Shown here piece after piece: positions 30,545-43,193 of a stretch of DNA of 64,000 bases. The translations under genes and the position numbers were made by a program. Every line of letters starts with the position of its first letter. Position 1 is the first letter of the stretch. The DNA comes from Strigamia acuminata (taxonomy: Eukaryota > Arthropoda > Chilopoda > Geophilomorpha > Linotaeniidae). The DNA is taken from the NCBI GenBank assembly GCA_949358305.1, contig OX442314.1:29435118-29499117 (forward strand). Direction: 5' to 3'. The notes below the pieces were generated by a model. It did no database searches, was not told the DNA's origin, and saw nothing but the letters and a program-made list of their open reading frames with translations.

Positions 30545-33500
30545 AATCTGACGATTTTAATTCTTTAATTTATAAAGAAGACGAATATAATACACTTTTC
30601 AACAAGAAACACTTCTAAACTTTACTTTTGACAAAATAAAATTAAACTTCGCGTTTGTTTGACACGTGTTAGCTTTTGCAGGTTACACGGCACACAAAAT
30701 TCGAATCGTGACTGAAATCGGGACGGCGTGGTCAAGATGACTCTGGAACACGTCTTCTGGTCTGGTCTGGATGCGAATGATCAGTATCTGATCTGGTCCT
30801 CCTTTAATAGCAGGGGGCTGGGGATCCCTAGATCTCCCAACTTCTGATTGGCGGATGTTAGTGTCGGCCAATGGTATAAAGGACGTTACATCTATTTAGT
30901 AGTTCTCTACTAAGTCCGTTCCCTTCGAGATTCAATTTTACCGATAAAATAAAATTCCTTCGGGAAGACATTCGTAAAATATTGTATTTTTCAAATGAAA
31001 ATAAAATAAACTTACTTCAATCTTCTTGAACTTTGGGATTTTTACCAATCCAAATAATTAAATAACTTTTCTTCAAAAAATATTTTTCTTTTAATTATTC
31101 CGTTAGTGTGTGATATCGTTACAACCACAACTTTAATAAAGTTTTCTCAAACTCTCAATTTTTCTTATTCTTATTCAATTATCGTTCAAATAATCATTCC
31201 TTTGTAATTGAAATCTATTTTCGATTCCCAACATTGTGTATTCATTTCCAATAGGAAGAATAATTTGACCAAGTCTTTACTTTTTCGGGTTTAAATTCCA
31301 TTTTTCGAGTGTGAAAAAATAAATTTTCACCATCCATCTCCCCCTTTTTTAACAAATTTTTTTAACAAATAAAAATTCGTTAAAATTCTTTAAATTTGTT
31401 TTGCGAGAAAAATTATCTAATTCTCTAATCTTCCAAAAGAAAATATTCGAAATTTTACTTTAAACGATAAAGTTATTGGTACAAATGTGTACTTGTTTTT
31501 CGGGAGAAAACTATTCGACAATCCTTTAGACTTTTGGGTAAAAATTATTCATCAAATCTTTCTTTTTTGATGACAATTGCTTTGATTTTTCGAAAGAAAA
31601 TATCTAGCTAAATTCCACTTTTCCTGAGCGGACAATTGTTTTCACAATTAGTTATTCCTTTGCGATATTTACGAAGGACGTGTCTTTGATTATTCGTTTT
31701 AATAATTTTCGTCCCCCTTATCTCTAATAACGAGATGTTTTTGCAGAGATCTTTTATCTTTTGAATGAAAGAATATTTAAATCTCAATTGTCGTAAATAC
31801 CTTCATCTGCTGCAGCATTTCCTCAATTTGAACTTTTCAAATGAAAAGGCAAATCTGGAGAACTTTCACTGTCAAACTTCTATTCCTATCGCGCCAAAAT
31901 TCGTAATTCACTGGTTTGGAATTCCGTATAACACGTGACACAATAACAGTATCGATGTCACAATTAAGCAGTTTACTACTCGGTCCGCGCGAGGACATGT
32001 AAATTACTTTTTTCCGATAAAAATAATTTTTCTTTGAAAAATATTTGAAATTGATTTTTCACAACTACTTTTGAATGAAATAAAATGAAGTTATTCCAAC
32101 TTTTCGTTAATTGCTCACACATAACATTCCCTTTACTGTGGGATTTGCATCGAAATTCCATTTTTAAAGAACCTTTCTTTTACTTATCGCAAATAAAACA
32201 TATTCAATCGTTTTTCTGATTAAACTTTAACACGTAAATTACGAACGAAATATATGATGACATTCCATTAACCTTTAGGAAAATTGACTAAATTCTTAAT
32301 TTTTAGAGAAAAATAATGTATCTAGAATCTTTCCTTTTCCGAATAAAATCTATGTTCAAAATAGAAGATAAATCTTGTGCAATTCTTAGTTTTTTCGAAT
32401 GGAAAAATACAACTTTTCATCAGCGGTGATTTATTTGATTTTTCCGAAAGAAAAATAATTACTTTGAAACTTATTTTCTTCGTTTAAATCAGCTATCTGA
32501 TTTTAAAGCTTCAATCCAATTAAAAAATATTCGCTCCGTAAATATTTCATGTGGCAAAGTTCATAGCCACAAATGGATTTGTTATTCCGGTTTTAAGAAA
32601 TCATGTGGGAAAATGTCCGATTAGATTACTAAAAATATTCGTTGTTTTTCAAACAGCTAAATTTCATTTAGAAATTCTCAAAATTTGGGAGACCCAAATA
32701 TCGTTGGAAACTTAAAACACTGTTAAATTTCCGAAAGGAAAGATTGAATGAAATCCTTTTACTTTTCCGAGGGAAAGCGTTTATCGTGATTCGTAACTTT
32801 CAATGTAAAAAATACTATTCTACGTGGTCGGCAACTTCATTCGCCGCCATTTTATATTTTCTTAATTTCCATTGTCCCGAAGGAAAAAATGTACTTTTTG
32901 TGAAAATAGTTAATTCCTTCAAATAAAGGTAATATTCATTTCGATTTGCAAATCTTTTCTGCGAAATGGAGTGTGTTGTTTTTCTCCAACAACTAAATTA
33001 TCTTTGGTACCGATGGCAGTGGAAAAATTAGTTCGCGACACTTAAATAAATCTCTACGAACCTTCTGTAACATTTCTCCGCTGTCTTTTATCTGTTGTCC
33101 GCCATAATTTCCAAGCATTCGTTCGCACCTTGCGTTGAAGGTTTGAGTAGCTTCCCTGCTGCGTTTGATACGGAGATCGACGCGTATTGCTATGGCGCGT
33201 GGTCGCTGGCTATCGGTGTCGACGTACAGTTACAAGAAACTTAATTTCTTGTAAATATTTCCAAATAGTTGCGGTGTTTTCTTCGTTTTAACTTTTCAGG
33301 TGGAAAGATAAATTCGTAAGAAGTCCGCCTTCTAAACTTGTATGTTTTTAGCTTTTCGAAATAAAACAAACTTCGAAAAAAAATATCTGTATTCTTATTT
33401 CACTCGAAACTTTTTTTTGATTTCTTATTTAAAATACTTCGTATTCCTTAAATTGTCGAACGAAAATAGTAAAGAGAGTTCACTAAACGTTTCCATTTCG

Positions 33501-34037
33501 TCAGTTTAACTTTTCACATGAAAATATAAACTGAAAATCTATTTGTCTGTTTTAACTAAAATTTTTTTGTTAATATCGGATTCAAGATTCGCTTTTGCAA
33601 TTCGATCGAATTAATTTGCAACCTATTTCAGTGATCGTGTGATAGGTCTATAACTTCCGAAATTCCTAGTTAAAGGACAGTTTTGGTGTTTCTCAAGAAA
33701 ATAAACATGGTTTGAAACTGGTCTGTTTTTTAACTAAATCTTTTAGTTAAATATTTATCTCAAAATTCACTTTTACAATTCTATCGAATTTAATTGCAAC
33801 CTAATCTCGGTGGGACCTCCACGTGTGAGATTAGGTGGTAGTCTTTGAAATCCCTAAAATCTTCAAACGAAAATAATGAAGGAAAATCTACTACGTATTT
33901 CTATTTCATCAGTTTAACTTCTTCACATGGAAATATAAACTGAGAATTTAATCTGTCTATTTTTAACTTAAATCTTTTAGTTAAATATTTATCTCCAATA
34001 TTCACTGTTGCAATTCAATCGAATTTAATTGCAACCT
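30545..34037 (-). other. Long non-coding leader with recurring small palindromes
   Basis: 3.5 kb without a credible gene. Imperfect palindromes of the form TTTTC-N4-GAAAA recur about every 70-250 bp. Examples: 30988-31001, 31301-31317, 31495-31510, 31586-31600, 31833-31847, 32391-32407, 32439-32455, 32767-32776, 33288-33298, 33507-33519. The right end contains about three tandem diverged units of 180-235 bp, each ending in a PBS-like sequence. Confidence 0.6.
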
Positions 34038-34058
34038 AATCTCGGTGGGACCTCCACG
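33540..34058 (-). repeat. Tandem leader units ending in PBS-like sequence
   Basis: Three units share CTGTCTNTTTTAACT..AAATCTTTTAGTTAA..ATTCACT..TGCAATT..ATCGAATTTAATTGCAACCTA. The last two end in the full 19-nt PBS sequence (33803-33821 and 34038-34056). The first (about 33620-33646) is degenerate. The extra copy at 33803 is enclosed by a 9-bp inverted repeat CCTAATCTC / GAGATTAGG. Confidence 0.75.
34038..34056 (-). promoter_or_regulatory. Primer binding site, tRNA-Gln type
   Basis: Minus strand TGGAGGTCCCACCGAGATT starts 2 nt inside the 5' LTR. As I recall them, animal tRNA-Gln 3' ends (…AATCTCGGTGGGACCT plus CCA) are complementary to it over 19 nt. Confidence 0.75.
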
Positions 34059-35972
34059 TGTGACGGTGACGACCACAACTCCCATTTAACAATGGTACCG
34101 GGAAGAGATCGCAATAAATAAACAGTGAATACAATACGAGATAAATACAAGACAGTTTATTGTTGGCAAACAATATGGATGAGCTAAATTATACATAGGA
34201 CTAATGCCGACATTTGGCAAGTTAAATCAGCTATTAAACTATACAAAGAATTGGCCAACTGGCCCTAGAATAATATCACTACGGGTCTGGAATATGGGAG
34301 CGGTTTCCCCATCGCTCGACCTGATTATAGATGTCATCTTAAGCCGGATGGCTGTGTCCTGGAGTCCGATACGGCTTCGCTGGTTTCCTTGGTTCGCTGT
34401 GTAAACTATCGCACGTCGATAAATCGAATGATCTGAGCATTGCGGTTGACTTTGTCTGCACCGCCACAACTTTGGGAGGATATTGGTGTAAGTAAATGTA
34501 TTCATTTACTTATCAATATTCCACTTATGAATTATATTTAATTCATATCGTTGTGAATTCTTATTTAGATATTTCGGGAATAAGTTGTCGTCAACTTATC
34601 GGTTATATTGAGTTCAATATGAGATTAAGTCTTCTGACTTGATTTTGGTCCAACTGGTTGTCGAGTTTAAGTTTTGCTGTTATAAATAAAATGAAGATTA
34701 AGCTTCCCGTCGCAACACACAATTGCCATCGATTAGAATATACGCCTTGCCATGCAGAACGGTATCAAGCGTCCCCGGCGTCGCAGCACGGTCGTCCATC
34801 GAGTGGTTGACGGTACCACGTACACAGGGGTCGATAGCTCGCGGCTCCGCACAGCAGTTTTATCTCTCGCGGTACTAATAATAGACCGACTGCTTTGGCA
34901 TCGAATACCATGAGAATCAGCTTGCCAAACACTTGGTGCTACTCGTGGTTACTGTAAAACAGACTGCTTTGGCACCATCAGGTGAAGGAACCGATTCTCA
35001 ACAATACCGATGCTACTCGTGGTAACGGAATACGTTCATACCGAAAAAGACAACTTGGTCCTGTCCGGAGGATACTGAATTGCACAACGGCGGGTTCTCC
35101 TTCGGCGTCGCAACCGTAAACTGTAACATTTATGCAACATAATGATCCCAGCACTTCGACTTCAATTGCCGGCGGTGGCATGATTCTGTAGAATCATGCA
35201 ACGGTTCTTTGCGAATAAATCAACAAAGAACCAAAAGGTTTTTTTACGTGAACAACGAATCATATTTCTTAAGTAACAATACCAAACAGAAAATAATCAA
35301 ACAGAGCTGCGGAATGGCCGATTGTTTGGGTTTATATAACCTGACTGGATTTAAGGATTAATCCAGTCATCCAATTGGAACATGGGTTCCACGAATCCCT
35401 CCAATCCCGTATCACCGGAAGTGGATACGGAGGAGCATTTATGCAAATTATGCTAATCCTTGTTACAACCGGAACTGGATACCCAGGACCGGAAATGGGT
35501 TCCACCAATCAGATTGATCGGTTGACCGATTGATCGCTAAACATTCTGTCCCGCAGAAATGGAAGTTACATTGTATTTAACAATGTCAGATACTTAATAT
35601 ATATTTATATTAATATCTAACACAATTTATTCACTTGATTAAATATACGTTTATATTTAATCATGAGGTTTTCAAGTTCGTATTCGAATTTATCGCTAAT
35701 TGCGATCGCGCCATCTAGTGGCAATATGGAGCATTGACAAATGCGGGTTTTAGCAGACGAATCTTCGTAATTATGCCGTGATACTTTAGTATCATGTGGA
35801 AATTAGTGTTTATTCTTAATAAACGAACATCTTTGTATTTGAAACATCATAAATGACTTTATTCTAGACATTTATCAGTTTTACACAGAATATTGTAAAA
35901 ATACCATCATATTGGCGCAACAGCGCTTTCTTGATAGAAAATAGGCATTTATAGCCATTGTAAACCGTCATA
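34059..35972 (-). repeat. 5' LTR of the non-autonomous element
   Basis: 1914 bp, the partner of 26542-28455. The same short open frames recur at the same relative places, consistent with a very recent insertion. Confidence 0.92.
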
Positions 35973-38900
35973 TACTAAAGTCCCGCCAACGGAAATTCGA
36001 TCATCTCGATTGTTGGCGTAGTCCGAGTCGCTATAGCCAATGACTTCAATTCGGTCGTTAGGAAACAACATCAATCCGAGGTCTTTTGTTGTTCTTAAAT
36101 AGCTAAGCAACTCCAAGAGTACAAGCCAGTGCTCCCATCCTGGGTTGGATTGAAATTGACTCAGAATGTTGATTGCGTAGGTCATGTCAGGCCTTGTTCT
36201 TGATCCTATAAATGCCAAAGAACCAAGCAGGCTTCTATATGGTATTTTCTCCATGACCTTAAATTCTTCGATTGTAATTGGGCATTGTTTCTTCGTAAGA
36301 ATGGTTGATTTAATCATTGGTTGTGATCTAATCTTTACTGACTTCAAATGATTGTCAAATCTTAGCAGCACTTTGTTGATGTAAGTCCTTTGATGCAGTA
36401 TCATTTGTTGTCTGTATGGGTGGAATTCAACTCCCAACAATTTCTTCGTTTGTCCCAAGATCACTAGGTCAAATTGCGTTTTGATCATATTTAGGACATT
36501 CATTGCGTCTTCGAGGTGTTTGCCAAAAACTACAATATCATCAACGTACACGATCAAGTACGCAATGTTTCCAAACTTATACACGCAGTTACACCAGTTG
36601 ACGTGTTGTAGGCCAAGTTTCAGCAGGGTTTCTTCGAGCTCAATACCCCATTCTCTTCCGGACTGATGTAAGCCGTATATCGCTCGAAGCAACTTGCAGA
36701 CATGATTTTCTTTCCCATGGCAAATGAATCCCTTGGGTTGACGCATGTAGATTGTTTTGTGTAATTTCGCGTACAAGTAGGCACATTTGACATCCGCCTG
36801 AACATATGACCACTTCAACATGCAGACAAGCAGTGTAAACATAAAGCGTACAATAGAAAAATCGACTACAGGCGAGAAGGTTTCTTCATAGGATTCCCCA
36901 TAGACTTGTGAGAAGCCCTGCGCCACAAGTCTCGCTTTGTATCTGGCGATTTCTCCTTTATCGTTCGGCTTGACAGTATAAATCCATTTGCATCCGATTG
37001 GTTTTATGTCGGGTGGCGGTGGAACCAACTCCCATACCTCGCGTTCGTGCATTGTGTCTATTTCATCGCACATAGCCTGATTCCATTCTTCTTTCTCTGG
37101 AAGATTAGCTATCTGCTCAAAACGTGCGGGTATGAAAACTTCAAGATGATTGGCTTCAAAGTCGAGTGTTAACTCATCAAAAATGCTCATGTCGAAATCA
37201 TCTTGTGTCACATTTGATTCGGATTGCTTCTTTCTCCTCTTGTCTTCGAAGAGGTGCTCTGGGACTTGAAGATTATGATCCGTGCAATATCGCTTGACAT
37301 CTGGTATTGATCGCAACTTTGGCTTGTCATACCCCTCAATGGTGTATTCATAATCCTTCTGTCCTGTCGCCCTTGTCTTCTCCGTCTTCTTCCAAACGAG
37401 TGCGGGTATCACTGCAACTGGGTTTGGAAGTACCTGTCCAGGTTGAGGTAAGATGGCTTGCAACCGTATTCCTGCTTCAGCTCCAGGTATATTGGGTTTT
37501 GGTCGAAGCTTTTCTTCAGGTAATCTAAATTTCAACTTTAGTTGTGGCAATTCTTCTTCCTCTCTCTTCTTAATCGGTTGCGGCGGAGGTAGCGGTGGTC
37601 TAACGTCCTCGTCGAAGTAGTATTGACGATCATCATTTTCCAAATTGTCATTTAAATTGTCAATGTAAGTGGTGTACTTCTCCGGTAGGCCCAGCACGCC
37701 TTCAACTCCGCGCTTGCTTTCCACGAATTTAACGTCGCTTGTTTCTATGACTTTTGAAAATTCTGGCAGCCAAATCCTGTATCCTTTGGTAATTCTTGAA
37801 TATCCGAGCATGATTCCATATATGCCCTTATTGTCTATCTTTCCGTCTCGTACTTTCTTCTGCACAAAGCAGAGACTTCCAAACTTTCTTAAATGACGCA
37901 AAGATGGTTTCCGGCCATAATAAAGTTCCATTGGCGTCTTCTCGGAATTTAGCTTGGCAATTCTGTTCCTGAGGTAGTTGAATGTTAAAATCGCTTCACC
38001 CCAAAATCGGTGTTCCAATTGTGCATCGTACACAAGAGCTCGCATCCCATTCGCCAACGTCTGGTTTAATCTTTCAGAAACTCCGTTCTGGACTGGCGTG
38101 TACGCGTTTGTTCTCTCGTGTGCAATTCCCTGTTCCTCAAGATACTGTCCGAATTTGTTGGAACAGAACTCCATGCCGTTATCTGTTCGTATGGCTAAAA
38201 TCGATTTTCCGAGTAGGCGCTCAATTCGTTTCACATGCTTCTTAAATAACTCGAATACTTCGTCCTTTTGTTTCATCAGATAAACTGTCGAGTATCGTGA
38301 ATAGTCATCCGTGATGGTGAGAAAATATCTGTTTCCTGATAGTGTGGGAGTTCCAAACGCCCCGCACACATCCATGTGCAAAAGTTCTAGCGGTCCCTTC
38401 GACCTAATTCCCGGAATTGACTTGTGCGACACTGATTTCTTCTTTGCAAGTGTGCACACATCACACTGTGTGATTGGCACGTCGAGCACAGGCAATCCAA
38501 TTACCGCTTCTGTCTTACTCATTTGTTGCACGCTAGGGAAATGGATATGTCCTAGTCGCTCGTGCCAAAGTCGTGCTTCTTCTGGATTGGAGGCACTTTT
38601 ACTTGATTGAGGAGATTGTTGTTTCTTCTCTTCACACGTATTGGCCCTGGTCGTTTCCTTTTGTTTCAATTTTTCGATGTCGGGTTTTTCATTGCTAAGT
38701 TGAATGTAATAGAGTCTGTCCTTCTTGACTCCTTGCATTAACTGCCGTTTCCATTGTGGGTCGTAAATCTTTACTAAACCCGCACCCACAGCTACTCGAC
38801 ATCTCGCCTCATCAATGCACGGCCCAGACAATAGGTTTCTTCGCAAGTCCGGCGCATAATAAACCTTTTTTAGTGTGATGGGAATTGTCTCTGTCCCAAC

Positions 38901-40049
38901 CAAGCACATGATGCAGACATCTCCAACTCCTTGAATTTGGATGAGTGTCTTCTTATCAGCTTGACTGATCGTTCCCGTCATCTCTCGAAAATTGTGAAAT
39001 TGATTTCTGTCTTTGCAGAAATGTCCGGTGGCCCCAGTGTCGTAGATCCAGCAGTTGTTGGCTCCGCTGCACTGCAATGTCTCTTGTTCACTTATTTCTG
39101 TGAGAAATCCCACATCCAACATGGCGGTATCAAGTTCTTCTGCTGTGTTTGATTTCATGTTGCTATTTGGCGCCAATTGCAATTGTGCTGTGCAGTCTTT
39201 GGCCCAATGTCCATGTTGGTTGCACCGGAAACACGGCCCCCGTCCCGTTGACCCGGTCGCATTTCCTCTGAAATTTCCTCTCGTGTTCTTGCCACCTCGA
39301 TAATTTGGTTTGCCGCCCTTTTGTCCACTTTGAAATCCGCGGTTGTTTTGGCTAAAGTTCCCTTGTTGTTGAGGTTTTGAATTGTCACTATTTTTTGCGT
39401 TGGCAGAACCCTGTCCTGTGCTGAAGGCGTCAATGATTGGCCCCTGGCCCGAATCCCTCTTTTGTTGAGCTAGACGTCCTTCTTCCGCAACCAGTTCGGC
39501 CTCGACCTTTTCTAAAGTGAAATTCGCGTCCTCCCATCTGTATATTGCTTGTACGATGGATTGATATTCTTGCGGCAAATACCGTATCAGCTGGAAAGCT
39601 TGATAAAGATTGTCCAATTGGTGCTTAACATCCGCTAATTTTCTCGCTGCATTTCGTATTTTTGCTGCGAATACTCCAATTGTTTCCGTTTCCTTGTCAT
39701 ATTTTAAGTTGAAAAATTCGTCCAGCAAACGTATAATGCGTGCACGAGAAACCGGCTCAAAGTTCAGCTTTAGTGTGTTCCAGGCTAATTTTGCATCTTC
39801 AACGCCACTGAGCAATTCGTGGTATTGCTCCTCGATGGAGTAGTAGATGAGACTAAAAGCTCTGCCTTTTCTCAGCTTATAGTCGTAACGATCCCGCCAT
39901 GATGCTCCTGGTGCCAATGCCTCTTCTGATCCATCTGTGAAGGCCCAGCAACCATGATGCATCAACAAAACTTTAACCTGTTGTTTCCACGTGTCATAAT
40001 TGGTTCTGTTCAATAATGTCACTTTCCTTTCTAATTTGTCCGAATCCAT
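35973..40049 (-). pseudogene. Copia gag-pol polyprotein (interrupted in RNase H)
   Basis: From ATG 40049 (MDSDKLERK) about 1359 codons stay open to the nested insertion at 35973. Domains in order: Copia Gag (TWKQQVKVLL, YLPQEYQSIVQAI), CCHC knuckle CFRCNQHGHWAKDC, protease (WIYDTGATGHFC), integrase (HERLGH...CDVCTLAKK; HMDVCG, RTDNGMEF, NGVSERLNQTL), RT (CKWIYTVKPN, ARLVAQGFSQ, catalytic YVDDIVVFG) and the beginning of RNase H (GYSDSDYAN). A single frame, as usual for Copia. The remainder is at 26104-26541. Confidence 0.9.
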
Positions 40050-40777
40050 GGCAAAATAGTAGCACTTTTGTACACAAACCACCCCAAAAACACTTTCTGT
40101 ACTGGTTTATCACAACAAAGTGCAAAGTTGTGATGTTAGTTCGCTCTTATAGATAAGTTAGTAGTAAATCCTAACACAGTACTAAGCTAATAAATGTATT
40201 CAAATTGTATTCGAAATAAACACTAATATTGTTCATAAATTTGATGTTTTCCCGTTGTATTCCTCGTTTGGTTACACTTCACGTGTAGTTGAAACCCAGT
40301 ATTGTTCTTTTCTCGAATTTCGTCTCGTTCTTCGAACGTCGTGTCGTTTCTCCGTTGCACAAACTGTTCGCAAAATTGTCCGTCGTTTTTCACGTTATTT
40401 CCTGGCGATTTGAATTCACACTTCGCGTGTGGTTGACTGGTGGAGTCGCCGACGTATCGCCTACGTTTTCCAGCCGAAAATATCGTCGTGTTGACGATAC
40501 GTATCGCACCTTGCGATACGTGGACAAAATTTCCAAAAAAAAGGAAGAAAAACGTTTAAATAAAATGTCAATTGTTATTTTCGAACCCGTCAATGATCCT
40601 GCACTGCTTGGCATCCAATTGTCGGCTCGAAATCCGTGAAATCCAGGCAAGAAGACAACTTGTTTACTTCTACCATGGGCGCCGCCATATTGGATTTGGA
40701 GGAAAATTCACTTCTGACCTCTAAATGCTTCAAATTCACTGTGGACGTTTTTCCTTCGTTATTGTGGCCCATAACCT
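40050..40777 (-). other. Copia leader with PBS
   Basis: 5' untranslated region of the Copia element. The PBS GGTTATGGGCCACAATAACG (minus strand, about 40757-40776) abuts the 5' LTR. An upstream in-frame ATG at 40082 exists, but 40049 fits the usual Copia Gag start. Confidence 0.7.
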
Positions 40778-41085
40778 TGTTAAATCCCGGTAAATAATGG
40801 TGTGGATTTACTCATAACACAGTGGTGTGGAAAAACTCCTAATTGGAAAGAAACACACAAGACCTTTTGTGGTTCAAAGCATAACATAGAGTGAGAACTT
40901 TATTCATATGTCACGTGCCTCCTTGGGTATACAGCGCCACCTGTTGGCATGACATAACAATAATATACACTAATGATCGCACCTATTTGTGCAAACGTAA
41001 ACAAACACTCATATAATGAAAAGAACACTGTCGATTGATAATACGATACACACATGGTAAAGTTAACATACACAATAAGTTAACA
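40778..41085 (-). repeat. Copia 5' LTR
   Basis: 308 bp, partner of 25796-26103, one visible base difference. Followed on the plus strand by CATCC, the second copy of the target duplication. Confidence 0.92.
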
Positions 41086-41090
41086 CATCC

Positions 41091-42322
41091 AAACTGGATC
41101 ATAAGATATTAGTATCCTCCGCTCGCACAATTTATGAACCGCGTCAGTATGTCCCGCAAAAAGACCACCCTCACATGTCTTGCAAAAATCCCGAAACAGT
41201 GGGACCCCTGCGCGGCAAACTCGTAATCGAAATCCCCTGCACTGGCTGACATCATATGCAGACAACAATGCATATGATCTGGCGTCATCCGACACAGCCA
41301 AAAAATCCCACCTGGGCCTTATCTCAACAGAAAAATTGCTCCCCTCTGCCGTGACCGGAAATGGCAAAATTCGAAACAAATGAAACTCTCCCTCAGCTGT
41401 ACGTAATGGAATTTGTACAAAAATCCGCAGCATCGACCCCATTACTCCGACAACTACAGTACTCCAATCGTAAAAACGAAAAACGGTATCCCCCGTATCC
41501 GGTGTTGCAAAAGTGACCCCATGTGGTAATCGTGTGCGAATACCTGACAGAACTCGCTGCAACAACTTAGGCCGGATAAAAAACGGTGATAACTTCCCAT
41601 TCGCTGCTGCATCTAGTGCCTCTTGCAATTTTACCAATTCAACCCGAAATCTGTCAAGAAACGAACTGACCGCCGCAATTCGAAGATTGACAACAACATC
41701 CATCTCTTGGTCCTTCATCCGTCTACTAAGCTGTACTACTGTTGACGTTAAACGCCGCAACCATCGTCGAGTGATATCCGCCGCATGAACTGTACTGTTG
41801 ACAATTGTTGCCAAAGAATCCATAAGATGTAAAACCCTTTGCTCACTCTGCTCGTACTGGTCAATTCGTTGACTGACCTTTCGTAGATCATCTTGATCAG
41901 CCACACCAAAAACAAACTTCAATGCCTTTCCGCCAACATCAATTAAACCTCTCCTGGACCGCTCCTGCTTGGTAACGGACATCCTGATGTCTTCTAAGTC
42001 CCCGAGCAACGTTGCGACCTCTTTCTGCAACCGGGCTAGTTCCATCAAAGACAGATTCTTGTACACAATGTAAAATCCCTCCTCTTTCCAATTCGCAACT
42101 TCCTTCCAAAGAAATTCCAATTGCGCTGCACCCATTTCCAAAATAGTACTGTATGTTGTAAACGAAACATCCTGAACAATCGTCCAACTTGCACCCGTAA
42201 ACGAGAAAGAACCACGTGGGAGCAAAATAACTCCCTTTGACATATCAACATGCTCAATGCCCATCACTGGCATTTCGGCCATCGCAAACAGTACAATCGC
42301 AATATTGGTTAACCATCTTGCC
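41091..42322 (-). pseudogene. env of element B, N-terminal part (split by Copia)
   Basis: Envelope-like glycoprotein in the baculovirus F / errantivirus fusion family. A splice-acceptor-like TTTACTTTAG ends at 42323, after which the frame encodes a hydrophobic signal-like segment (WLTNIAIVLFAMA). A spliced env mRNA with its start in an upstream exon is therefore likely; otherwise ATG 42282 is used. A furin-type site RSRR is followed by Gly-Leu and an amphipathic segment (VGGKALKFVFG), the typical cleavage and fusion-peptide arrangement. A heptad region comes next and the ectodomain continues until the CATCC break at the Copia LTR. The rest is at 25119-25795. Broken and not expressible as one protein. 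Confidence 0.75.
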
Positions 42323-42429
42323 CTAAAGTAAAATAAACATTAAACAAACAAAAATAAGTCTTAACAAGAGCTATTCACAATCCTCCAAAAAAAAATATAA
42401 GATCAATAAAACAACAATAATAAAAGAAG

Positions 42430-42460
<31 letters not shown>

Positions 42461-42476
42461 TTTCCTCCGCCACTGA

Positions 42477-42670
42477 CTATCGGCGCTGTCTCGTTGGAAC
42501 CGGCATCACCCATGGATAGTCGGGAACATTTCCACGACTGCGTAATGCATGTCCCACAGGTGGTGCAAGTTGAGGTCCCAACGTCTGACCATCTAAACCA
42601 TCTTCACATAAATCGTTGCCCTGTGCATTTCCAATCAGAAGCAGATCGTCGTCTAACATTGGCAACATAT
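42477..42670 (-). pseudogene. C-terminal end of element B pol (cut off by Gypsy C)
   Basis: 64 codons to a TAG, in frame with the pol that ends at 52443 once Gypsy C and one ATAT are discounted. Low similarity to known domains; a Pro-rich tail ending PTRQRR. Between this and env (42323-42476) is an A-rich spacer with a run of about 23 A. Confidence 0.75.
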
Positions 42671-43193
42671 TGTCACGTGTACGAACCGTGCCAATTAATG
42701 CGCGATTCGTAGCACGTAATTCGGACTATTATTACTTAAACGTTGCTAAATTTCGGCCACAGATGGCGCTGACGGTTGGATTCCGTCATCGCCATGTGAT
42801 GGACCGATCAATTCAATTATGGGGTTTATGGCAGATTTGCTATAAATAAGGAGCCCGCACTAAGACAGGTCTCTAATCACTTTGCTTTTCAGAACCTAGA
42901 GAGTCTGATGTCGCCTCAATAAAGAGCGCGGCTGATGACTATAAAACCAATTTGATTGCATTACATTTGGATTATCACACAGTTGTTTTATAACCCAATT
43001 AATAAAGGTTGTATGATTTAATGAGAATGTAAAATGACAATTTATCCAAATATCATTCTGACCTGTTTGAGAATAAAACTGAATTGAATTTGAAACATAA
43101 AACCAATCTCATCCTTTCCTGTCACACTCACTAAAAACCCCAAATTAAACACAGTTGCGTGGAAACCTAATTAGGCCCAGAAACCACGTAACA
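42671..43193 (+). repeat. 5' LTR of Gypsy C
   Basis: 523-bp direct repeat of 51920-52442. Contains CCACAGATGGCGCTGA (42758-42773), TATAAATAAGG (about 42841, TATA-like) and AATAAAGAGCG (about 42918, poly(A) signal). Confidence 0.93.

Larger units (their letters stand above)
26542..35972 (-). mobile_element. Non-autonomous large LTR element nested in Copia
   Basis: 9431 bp with 1914-bp LTRs (26542-28455, 34059-35972) that look identical over every stretch I compared. Terminal sequences TGTGACGG...CCGTCATA are imperfect inverted repeats. The 4-bp duplication TACT (26538-26541, 35973-35976) flanks it, and removing the insert with one copy restores the Copia reading frame. Internal region of 5.6 kb: PPT, one ORF of unknown type, and a long non-coding stretch; no protease, RT or integrase. 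A LARD-like element that must borrow enzymes. Confidence 0.9.
25796..41085 (-). mobile_element. Copia-group retrotransposon nested in env of element B
   Basis: LTRs 25796-26103 and 40778-41085 (308 bp each, one visible substitution, G/A near 26014) begin TGTTAA and end TTAACA. The 5-bp duplication CATCC flanks it (25791-25795 and 41086-41090). The PBS after the 5' LTR is GGTTATGGGCC, the Drosophila copia type, matching an internal initiator tRNA-Met site. One gag-pol ORF is interrupted in RNase H by a further element (26542-35972). Confidence 0.93.

Noticed and set aside
30545-34037. CRISPR-like array because of regularly recurring short palindromes
   Set aside because: Repeats are degenerate, spacing is irregular, spacers are AT-rich non-unique sequence, and the context is an animal retroelement.
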